Assembly (NCBI GenBank): GCA_021791995.1
Contig: JAJYVN010000160.1
Span: forward strand, 1-6,906
Reading direction: 5' to 3'
Source: Bacillota bacterium
Lineage (GTDB): Bacteria > Bacillota > Sulfobacillia > RBS10-35 > JAJYVN01
DNA: 6,906 bases
Position 1 is the stretch's first letter. Each line of letters opens with the position of its first letter. Below, one piece after another: positions 1 through 5,329 of the stretch. The position numbers and the translations under genes were made by a program. Under the pieces are notes generated by a model that was not told where the DNA came from, did no database searches, and worked only from the letters and a program-made list of their open reading frames with translations.

Positions 1-196
1 ATCCGACCGGACCTTCGACGACATACGTCTCGAGGCGGTACCCATTGGTGATGTTAGCAACTAACACCTTCTCGAGCGGCGCGATGTCCGCTGCCTCCAA
101 AAGGTCAGCGGCGATGGTCATGCTGCCCTCGTAGTCTGGATCGGCCTGTGTGACGGTGGCTCGATGGAGCTTCGCGCGAAGGAAAGAGCGCAACAC
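1..196 (-). CDS. panD: Aspartate 1-decarboxylase PanD, N-terminal part (cut by window edge)
   Basis: PanD converts L-aspartate to beta-alanine and CO2 in the cytoplasm, feeding pantothenate and CoA synthesis. It is made as a proenzyme that self-cleaves between Gly24 and Ser25 to create a pyruvoyl cofactor. Reading the minus strand from the GTG at 196-194 gives 65 residues beginning MLRSFLRAKLHRATVTQA. The landmarks fall at the family's usual numbers: Lys9, the EGS cleavage site with Gly24-Ser25, Arg54, Thr57 and Tyr58 (in YRLETYV). The GTG start is supported by these numbers and by a Shine-Dalgarno AAAGGGG eight bases upstream. Roughly half of the usual ~125-residue protein lies beyond base 1. 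It is divergent from the helicase at 298. Identification is by family motifs and is firm; only the missing C-terminus is unknown. Confidence 0.95.
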   Translation of the reverse strand, partial: MLRSFLRAKLHRATVTQADPDYEGSMTIAADLLEAADIAPLEKVLVANITNGYRLETYVVEGPVG

Positions 197-204
197 GCGA
201 CGGA

Positions 205-211
205 CCCCTTT
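205..211 (-). promoter_or_regulatory. Ribosome binding site deciding the GTG start of panD
   Basis: On the minus strand the sequence reads AAAGGGG, a strong anti-16S match, with eight bases between it and the GTG at 196-194. This spacing selects that GTG, which also puts the Gly24-Ser25 cleavage site at its standard position. Confidence 0.7.
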
Positions 212-257
212 CTTGTCGCAGGCACGTTCTTGAAGTCGCTCGTTAGTCTAAGGCATC

Positions 258-283
258 TGCGTCAAAAAGGCACACCTGACGCA
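258..283. repeat. 7-bp inverted repeat in the panD-dinG divergent gap
   Basis: TGCGTCA (258-264) and TGACGCA (277-283) are perfect inverted repeats separated by 12 bases. They sit between the two divergent genes, just before the helicase ribosome binding site. They could be an operator or the base of a weak hairpin in the helicase leader. I see no convincing sigma-70 promoter pair in this 101-base gap, so any regulatory role is inference. Confidence 0.3.
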
Positions 284-290
284 AGGGGGA
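283..290 (+). promoter_or_regulatory. Ribosome binding site deciding the TTG start of the DinG-like helicase
   Basis: AAGGGGGA at 283-290 is followed by seven bases and then TTG at 298. No ATG or GTG in the same frame has comparable support nearby, so this site is the reason for choosing the TTG start. Confidence 0.7.
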
Positions 291-297
291 CGCACGA

Positions 298-2301
298 TTG
301 TCTATATCCTGGACCCGCTTGCCGTTCCGCTTCACGACCGAGCGCGACTACGAACAAAACCTGTCCACCTGGCTGGGGGAGGTCTTTGAAGAGCGTCTGC
401 CGCGAAGCGGCTATCAGGTGCGCGAACAGCAACTCTACTTCTCCTTTCGCGTGGCGTCTGCTCTGACCGCGGGAGCCCGCATTCTCGCGGAAGCGGGATC
501 CGGTACGGGCAAGACCTTCGCCTACCTTCTCCCCGCTGTGTGCACAAGCCGCTTGCGGGGCCGCCCGGTCGTGGTGGCAACGGCCACGTCAGCCCTGCAG
601 GAGCAGTTGGCCGGACCCACGGGAGATATCGCCACCATCTCCCGCCTGTTGGATCTCGACATCCAGGCCCGGGTCGCGCAGCGACCGGAGGATGTTGTCT
701 GTGACATTCGGGTCGAACGTTTCGCTTCGGACTCCCAACGGGTTCGGGGCAAGGCAGCACTGCTTCAGTGGGCAGACAACAGCCCGAGCGGTGTTCGCAG
801 CGAGTATCCGGAGGCGTCGGATCGCCTCTGGGCACACGTCGCCTGGAATCCAGCCTGCCGCTGTGATCTCTGTCCGCGGCGAGGCTACTGTCGGCTGATG
901 AAGGGACGGGCGGAGGTGCGAAGGATTCCCGACCTCGTTATCTGCAGCCACGACCTCTTTTTCACCGATACGCTTCGTTCCGAACGACGACCGCCTGGTC
1001 AGTTACCCGTCCTGCCTCCGTTCTCCGGGGTGGTCTTCGACGAGGGGCACCGGGTGGCCGCGGCGGCGCAACGAGCGGCTGGGGCACGCTTTCGGCCCGC
1101 CGAGGTGCGTGCAGCCATTCGGGGCTGTCGCGTCCAGGGGGCACGCATTCGCCTTCTAGCCGTCAGTGAGGCTGCGGAGCACGCGCTGGATGCGATGGTG
1201 AGTGCGGTCGTGGATGCAATGCCCCCAACCGACGCACCGACTCCCGAGCGGCTTCTGCCGACCGAAACCATGTGCACCGTGGCCGATGTGCTACGGCGGA
1301 CGTTGGGCGTGTTGCAGGATGAGATGTCCATTGAAGACGGGCTCCAGGCGGGGACGGGCTTTTCCCATCATGCACCCGTCTATCAGTTCCGGTTGGACGA
1401 GGCAACGAGGGCCTTGCAGGACCTTGTCCGAAGGGATCAAACGGTGGCCTGGGTGGCAGATGGCGCCATCGAGGTTGTTCCCCGTGATCTCAGGCCGATA
1501 TGGGATGCCGTCGTCCCTCCGCACACGCCGTTGGTCTTCTCCTCGGCCACCCTCTCGGTGGATGGGTCGTTTGCCTATAGCGCCCAGACGTTGGGGTTGG
1601 ATGCACCCCGGACGGCCCGAGTGGGGGTTCCCTTCCGCCTAGCGCGCCAGGTGCGCTGTTGGCTGCCGCCCGCCCAAACGAGCCAGGACCCAGACGCGTT
1701 GATGGTGGGGCACCTCGTGGCTGTTCTACGGGCGACGAGCGGACGAGCCCTCGTCCTTCTGCCGTCCGCATCGGAGGCCGCATGGTTACGGGGGCGACTT
1801 GTGACCCCGTTCCCCGTGCTGTGGGAGGGAGACGCGGGCTTGGATGCACAGGTGGCGCAGTTCCGCCGACGTGTTGCATCGGTGCTGTGTTCCCATTCCC
1901 TGTGGGAGGGCATCGATATTCCAGGGGAAGCGCTTTCTGCGGTGGTCATTCCATGGTTGCCACTGCCCTCTGCCGACCCCATCACTGCGGCGCGCCGCGA
2001 GGATGCTGCACGGCGGGGCGAGGATCCCCTGACGGCGGTCGACATACCAGCCATGGTACTGCGCTTGCGCCAAGGTGTCGGTCGACTGATTCGCAAGGAA
2101 TCGGATCGCGGGGTCGTGACGGTGCTCGATCTACGCATACACGAGGAACCGTACCGATCGGCTGTGCATGCGGCTCTGCCGGAGGGCGCGCCACAAGTCC
2201 GCAGCCTCCAGGCGGTGACCAGGTTTCTGGATGCGCAGAGCCTCACCTCCGGTACCGCCAGAGGTGTGCGCCGCTCCCGAAGTACAGGGCGGTCGGGGTG
2301 A
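298..2301 (+). CDS. dinG: DinG/XPD-family ATP-dependent DNA helicase with Fe-S cluster
   Basis: A superfamily 2 helicase of 667 residues. Known relatives unwind DNA 5'-3' and act on R-loops, D-loops and other structures during repair. Visible in order: a Q-motif-like RxQQ near residues 42-45; Walker A AGSGTGKT (66-73); motif Ia around 93-104; Cys135 followed by Cys187-x4-Cys192-x5-Cys198, the four-cysteine Fe-S pattern and spacing of DinG; a DEGH box (248-251); SSAT (415-418); WEGIDIPG (536-543); and the motif VI stretch RQGVGRLIRK (591-600). There is no N-terminal exonuclease domain like that of Bacillus DinG, so it resembles the short enterobacterial form (about 716 residues in E. coli). 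An extra Cys189 lies within the cluster loop. It starts at a TTG with a strong ribosome binding site. The last 59 bases overlap the convergent beta-propeller gene. The family call is firm; whether it is a true DinG orthologue or another XPD-like paralogue is less certain. Confidence 0.9.
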   Translation: MSISWTRLPFRFTTERDYEQNLSTWLGEVFEERLPRSGYQVREQQLYFSFRVASALTAGARILAEAGSGTGKTFAYLLPAVCTSRLRGRPVVVATATSALQEQLAGPTGDIATISRLLDLDIQARVAQRPEDVVCDIRVERFASDSQRVRGKAALLQWADNSPSGVRSEYPEASDRLWAHVAWNPACRCDLCPRRGYCRLMKGRAEVRRIPDLVICSHDLFFTDTLRSERRPPGQLPVLPPFSGVVFDEGHRVAAAAQRAAGARFRPAEVRAAIRGCRVQGARIRLLAVSEAAEHALDAMVSAVVDAMPPTDAPTPERLLPTETMCTVADVLRRTLGVLQDEMSIEDGLQAGTGFSHHAPVYQFRLDEATRALQDLVRRDQTVAWVADGAIEVVPRDLRPIWDAVVPPHTPLVFSSATLSVDGSFAYSAQTLGLDAPRTARVGVPFRLARQVRCWLPPAQTSQDPDALMVGHLVAVLRATSGRALVLLPSASEAAWLRGRLVTPFPVLWEGDAGLDAQVAQFRRRVASVLCSHSLWEGIDIPGEALSAVVIPWLPLPSADPITAARREDAARRGEDPLTAVDIPAMVLRLRQGVGRLIRKESDRGVVTVLDLRIHEEPYRSAVHAALPEGAPQVRSLQAVTRFLDAQSLTSGTARGVRRSRSTGRSG

Positions 2302-4042
2302 GGGCCATGCCGCAGGAGATGCCGGTGGGCGCAGAGGCGATCTCCTCGATCGCGCCATGCCTTGGTTCGATCCGTACGATGCGGTCTCCGGCCAGGGCCC
2401 ACACGTACCCGTCGTCCCAGAGGCAGAGGGAGTGAGCATGGACCTTTCCAGGTAATGCGATGCGCCAGCACTCGATCCCGGTTGGAGGGTCTATCGCCAC
2501 AAGCCATTCTCCCGGCCGAAGGACCAGGAGCAGAAGGCCAGCGGCGGAGACCATCGCGGCGACGCCCTGCGTGCCGGGGAGAACCCGGTCCATCGTCTTC
2601 TTCTCCGCAGCGGGGTCCCATGCGAAGAGATGCGCATCCGTCTCGCGGGGGGTGGTGCCATCGCCGCCTGACCGGTTACTGCCCCCCCAAATCCACTGGG
2701 TGACTGGATCGAAGCATAGGGATTGAATGGCCTGGTTCGGGATCAGGTTCCGCCAGTTGCCGGCAAAGCGGCCGGCCTTTGGGTCGAACAGTGCAAGGGC
2801 GCCTCCCCACTGCCCGTAGGGTGGGAAGCTACCGATCCAGAGGCGGCCGGATCCATCGGTGCACATGGCCGTTGGCCGTAGGTGACCATCCCCTGCGGGA
2901 GCCCACTGGCGCGGGTTATCCCCAGGCTCCCGTCCCGGATGCCAGGGCAGGTTCGCGTCATAGACGCGTAGCACGCTCTCTGGGTATGAGCAGAGATACA
3001 GCAGGCCTGCGGTATGGGCGAAGGAGTAGATCTGTCCGCCTGGGCCGGGGCTACCGAGATCCGAAAGCACACCGGAGTCTGGATCGTAGCGGAAGAGGTC
3101 CATCGGTAGGTAGCTACTTCCATAGACCTTGCCATCCGGCCCAGTCGAGACAGCAAAGACCAGGCACCCACTGCCGCGATAGCCAAACGGGACGGTGCGC
3201 TCCTCCGAGCCGCGCGAGAGGGAGAGGACACCGTGTCCTGCACCATCCAGACGTGCGCGCACGCTCCAGCCGTCCGGGAGTTGAGGGGGCGCCGGGTCCT
3301 CGGGGGGAGCCGAGGGGGATAGTCCCTCTCGACCACAACGCCACCAACTCGCTCCGAGACGGGCATACACATGACCGTCTGCGCCGAGGCGCAGATTGGC
3401 CACGGTGTGGGCATCGCGCTGTTCCGGGGTCAGGAGACCCCAATGACGACCGCTCGGGGCGTCAATGGCCACGACATCGGCCCGTCCGTAGCCGATTCCG
3501 GCATAAAGAGTCCCGTCGGTATCCGCTAAGAGAAAGCGCGCATACATCTGCTCCTCGTCGAGGCGGCCGAGATCCTCCAGCATGCCCTGCTCCCCATCAA
3601 TCCGAACCAGGTGCGCGGAAGGGTATGTACCGGCGTAGATCCGGCTGTCCGGTCCCTGGGCGAACTGCCAGAAATAGGTCTCCGATGGCGCCGGTCGACC
3701 GAGGTTTATGATGCCCTGATCGGGGTGTGCTGGGTCGAAGCGGAGGACGAGAGCCGGCTCCCAGGTGCCGAAGTAGAGGCATTCGTCGGGGCCAACGGTG
3801 AAAGCCCACGCTCCGGGGCCGTCCGGTGCGTCAAACTGCACCGTACGCCCGTCCCTGGGATCGATGCCGAGCAGAAACAGGTGGCCCGCGGATTGCTGGC
3901 AGTTGAGATAGACCCAGACGGGTGATCCGGTTTGATCAGCCGGCCGAGGCCCGAGGACCAATCCTTTGAGATCCGGACGGATCACCGGTATGCCGAGGTC
4001 CTCGAACGTACCCAAGGGCAACGCCTCCCACCCATATCCCAT
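2243..4042 (-). CDS. Beta-propeller repeat protein of unknown function
   Basis: Encodes 599 residues from the ATG at 4042, or 633 from a GTG at 4144. The protein is built from about ten degenerate blade-like repeats of the form GPDG-x-VYxGTYP...LxRxDPxxG...DLG. Examples are GPDSRIYAGTYPSAHLVRID, GPDGKVYGSSYLPMDLFRYD and GSGRLWIGSFPPYG. These are hallmarks of YVTN/NHL/SMP-30-like or WD40-like propellers. I see no signal peptide, membrane segment or catalytic motif, so it is probably cytoplasmic and binds a ligand or partner. I chose ATG 4042 because the 34 residues upstream use AT-rich and rare codons (two ATA), look non-coding and overlap the divergent yceD promoter and start. No Shine-Dalgarno is obvious at 4042, so the start is uncertain. 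It stands alone on this strand, divergent from yceD-rpmF and convergent with the helicase. I do not recognise a named family and propose no function. Confidence 0.85.
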   Translation of the reverse strand: MGYGWEALPLGTFEDLGIPVIRPDLKGLVLGPRPADQTGSPVWVYLNCQQSAGHLFLLGIDPRDGRTVQFDAPDGPGAWAFTVGPDECLYFGTWEPALVLRFDPAHPDQGIINLGRPAPSETYFWQFAQGPDSRIYAGTYPSAHLVRIDGEQGMLEDLGRLDEEQMYARFLLADTDGTLYAGIGYGRADVVAIDAPSGRHWGLLTPEQRDAHTVANLRLGADGHVYARLGASWWRCGREGLSPSAPPEDPAPPQLPDGWSVRARLDGAGHGVLSLSRGSEERTVPFGYRGSGCLVFAVSTGPDGKVYGSSYLPMDLFRYDPDSGVLSDLGSPGPGGQIYSFAHTAGLLYLCSYPESVLRVYDANLPWHPGREPGDNPRQWAPAGDGHLRPTAMCTDGSGRLWIGSFPPYGQWGGALALFDPKAGRFAGNWRNLIPNQAIQSLCFDPVTQWIWGGSNRSGGDGTTPRETDAHLFAWDPAAEKKTMDRVLPGTQGVAAMVSAAGLLLLVLRPGEWLVAIDPPTGIECWRIALPGKVHAHSLCLWDDGYVWALAGDRIVRIEPRHGAIEEIASAPTGISCGMALTPTALYFGSGAHLWRYRR

Positions 4043-4081
4043 TCGGCGACCAGGCGTGCCTGCCTGCGTTATGGATATCGT

Positions 4082-4110
4082 TTGACCGGTATCTTGATTG
4101 CCCGTATACT
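4082..4110 (+). promoter_or_regulatory. Sigma-70-type promoter of the yceD-rpmF operon
   Basis: TTGACC (4082-4087) and TATACT (4105-4110) are separated by exactly 17 bases, each one mismatch from the housekeeping consensus. Transcription would start near 4117, only about ten bases before the yceD ATG at 4128. The -10 hexamer also reads TATACG on the opposite strand (4108-4103), with a weak ATGACA 15 bases upstream of it (4129-4124). A divergent promoter for the beta-propeller gene could therefore share this spot, though that is speculative. Confidence 0.75.
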
Positions 4111-4127
4111 GCGCGGGGTGATTTGTC

Positions 4128-4658
4128 ATGTGGGCGGATGTCACCCTGTTCCGAAGCCTGTCTCGTGGTCAGGGGGCTGTGGAAGACACCCAGCGCTGGG
4201 TCTTGCTGGCGGGGGATGTGCCACTTTTCGCAAGGCACGCACGGCTGGATGCTGCTACGGAAGTTGTGGCGCGTCTGTACGGAGATGGCGGTGCGGTGCG
4301 GGTCACCGTGGAGGCAGACCTCCCTCTGGTTCAGCCGTGTGACCGCTGCCTGACAGATGTGCGGTTGCCACTGCGTCTCCGATACGAGGAGGAGTGGATA
4401 CTCCACGGGGAGGAGCCCGCAGACGGGGATCCCGCGGTATTTTGTTCTGTCGTCCAGGGGAGTGGCGTCGACCTTGATGATGGGTTCTGGCAGAATGTCG
4501 AATTGGTGATGCCCACCAAGGTGCTGTGTCGCACAGAGTGTCTGGGGCTATGTCCGCACTGCGGTGCGGATCGCAACGTGGTGCCGTGCCAGTGTGAGCG
4601 GGGAGGCTCCGATCTGCGCCTGGCGCCGTTGGCCGATCTGTTCCGAGGGATTCGCTGA
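4128..4658 (+). CDS. yceD: YceD/DUF177 family protein
   Basis: A 176-residue member of the DUF177 (YceD) family, usually encoded directly before rpmF. YceD proteins have been linked to 23S rRNA processing or accumulation and to ribosome assembly; the exact biochemistry is not settled. The family signature is visible: a beta-rich N-terminal half, then Cys71-x2-Cys74 in the block LVQPCDRCLTDVRLPL, an acidic stretch, and a C-terminal cluster of Cys134, Cys138, Cys142, Cys145, Cys154 and Cys156 (PTKVLC...C..LCPHCG...CQC) that should bind zinc, as in many Gram-positive and Chloroflexi members. The ATG at 4128 has GGGGTGA (4115-4121) six bases upstream. That ribosome binding site sits right at the predicted transcription start, giving an almost leaderless mRNA. 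Only 23 bases separate its stop from the rpmF start, so the two form an operon. Confidence 0.9.
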   Translation: MWADVTLFRSLSRGQGAVEDTQRWVLLAGDVPLFARHARLDAATEVVARLYGDGGAVRVTVEADLPLVQPCDRCLTDVRLPLRLRYEEEWILHGEEPADGDPAVFCSVVQGSGVDLDDGFWQNVELVMPTKVLCRTECLGLCPHCGADRNVVPCQCERGGSDLRLAPLADLFRGIR

Positions 4659-4666
4659 TCGGGGTC

Positions 4667-4674
4667 AAAGGGGG
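4667..4674 (+). promoter_or_regulatory. Ribosome binding site deciding the TTG start of rpmF
   Basis: AAAGGGGG (4667-4674) lies seven bases before TTG 4682. It lies in the short yceD-rpmF gap and selects the TTG that gives the canonical L32 N-terminus (M-G-N-P-K). Confidence 0.75.
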
Positions 4675-4681
4675 TGCGGTA

Positions 4682-4870
4682 TTGGGCAATCCGAAGCACA
4701 AGTTCTCCAAGTCGCGGCGCGATAAGCGTGCCGCCCATTTCAAGCTGGTTCGCCCCAACATCTCGCTGTGTGCGCGCTGCCATCATCCCAGGCAGCCGCA
4801 TCGCGTCTGCCTCAATTGCGGGTACTACGACGGCCGCCAAGCCATCGCCATCGCGACCGACGAAGAGTGA
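4682..4870 (+). CDS. rpmF: 50S ribosomal protein L32, zinc-binding form
   Basis: L32 (bL32) is a small structural protein of the large ribosomal subunit. This copy has 62 residues. It starts with the typical basic N-terminus (MGNPKHKFSKSRRDKR) that threads into rRNA. A zinc ribbon follows, Cys30-x2-Cys33 and Cys43-x2-Cys46, with the conserved PHRVC and CGYYDG stretches, so this is the four-cysteine (C+) form, whose stability depends on zinc. It begins with TTG at 4682; that start gives the expected family N-terminus and has a strong ribosome binding site. It is the second gene of the yceD operon. The plsX/fab genes that often follow rpmF are absent; a strong hairpin and then an insertion sequence remnant come next. 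Identification is firm. Confidence 0.97.
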   Translation: MGNPKHKFSKSRRDKRAAHFKLVRPNISLCARCHHPRQPHRVCLNCGYYDGRQAIAIATDEE

Positions 4871-4914
4871 AACGGGGTGGGTGGCGGCTAAGCGCCATAG
4901 GCTGTAACGTAGCG

Positions 4915-4970
4915 AAGGATCAGCGTGCAGGCTGCTATACGGGCCTGCTGACGCTGGTCCTTTCTCTTTC
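4915..4970 (+). terminator. Likely Rho-independent terminator of the yceD-rpmF operon
   Basis: A long stem pairs AAGGAUCAGCGU (4915-4926) with ACGCUGGUCCUU (4951-4962), and GCAGGC (4927-4932) with GCCUGC (4943-4948). The loop is ten bases (4933-4942), there is a two-base bulge (4949-4950) and one G-U pair. That makes about 18 pairs, followed by the T-rich tail TCTCTTTC. It starts 45 bases after the rpmF stop. The tail is broken by C residues, so it could also be an mRNA-stabilising hairpin or an attenuator. Confidence 0.6.
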
Positions 4971-4977
4971 GGAGGGG

Positions 4978-5115
4978 ATGGCGGACGTGGCGGGCAAGGC
5001 CGGGAAGGGCATCGGTGATGGCCTGAATGCTGGCCGGCCCGCGGATGGCGCACAAGCCCTGGTGCTAGTCGGTATGGAGTTTCCACAGGCCGAGAGAGCG
5101 ATCACGGTAGAGTGA
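4978..5115 (+). CDS. Possible small ORF (42-45 residues), doubtful
   Basis: An open frame runs from ATG 4978 (or GTG 4987) to TGA 5113-5115. GGAGGGG at 4971-4977 touches the ATG but is well spaced (nine bases) for the GTG at 4987. The product would be small and Gly/Ala-rich, with an end reading ALVLVGMEFPQAERAI. That tail faintly resembles a RuvA domain III or UBA-type three-helix motif (L-x-x-x-G-x-x-x-x-x-A-x-x-A). It could be a chance frame, a decayed gene end, or a real small protein. I do not assign a function. Confidence 0.2.
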   Translation: MADVAGKAGKGIGDGLNAGRPADGAQALVLVGMEFPQAERAITVE

Positions 5116-5191
5116 AGCCCCAGGGGAAAAAGGCTGGGCTCACATGGTTCGTTCATCCACGATCAGGGCTCCGAGCAGTTTTCCGAAGAGG
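5116..5191. other. Non-coding stretch between the rpmF region and the IS remnant
   Basis: No supported gene, RNA gene or promoter was found here. The only structure noticed is a short inverted repeat AGCCC/GGGCT around an A-run near 5117-5141, too weak to call. It is the left flank of the candidate insertion sequence. Confidence 0.4.
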
Positions 5192-5206
5192 GTAGCTACT
5201 CAGGCC
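5192..5206 (+). repeat. Candidate left terminal inverted repeat of the IS66 element
   Basis: GTAGCTACTCAGGCC. It matches the right-end sequence GTAGTAGCCTCAGGCC (minus strand) over GTAG and CTCAGGCC, with an indel between. It lies about 125 bases beyond the transposase stop. Confidence 0.45.
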
Positions 5207-5329
5207 CCGGTAGAAGGGAACCAAGGAGCGACGGCAATTGGGGACACGCGCAGTGTCAATCCGCAGGTCAGCGGAGTGGGAGGGGGCTGGTCCGTTCGAC
5301 TGGCGGGCGTACCTGACGGAACGATCGGA

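Noticed and set aside
164..466. Plus-strand open frame starting upstream of the helicase
   Set aside because: It overlaps the panD start on the other strand and the helicase N-terminus in another frame, and shows no family features.
1575..2621. Long minus-strand open frame opposite the helicase
   Set aside because: Arg/Pro/Gly/Ser-rich low-complexity translation without family motifs, lying opposite conserved helicase motifs; typical of an antisense frame in GC-rich DNA.
2779..3711. Plus-strand open frame opposite the beta-propeller gene
   Set aside because: Arg-rich translation with no motif; the minus-strand frame has clear repeats and protein-like composition.
4331..5086. Minus-strand open frame across yceD and rpmF
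   Set aside because: Both yceD and rpmF are firmly identified on the plus strand; this frame is Arg/Pro-rich and has no motif.
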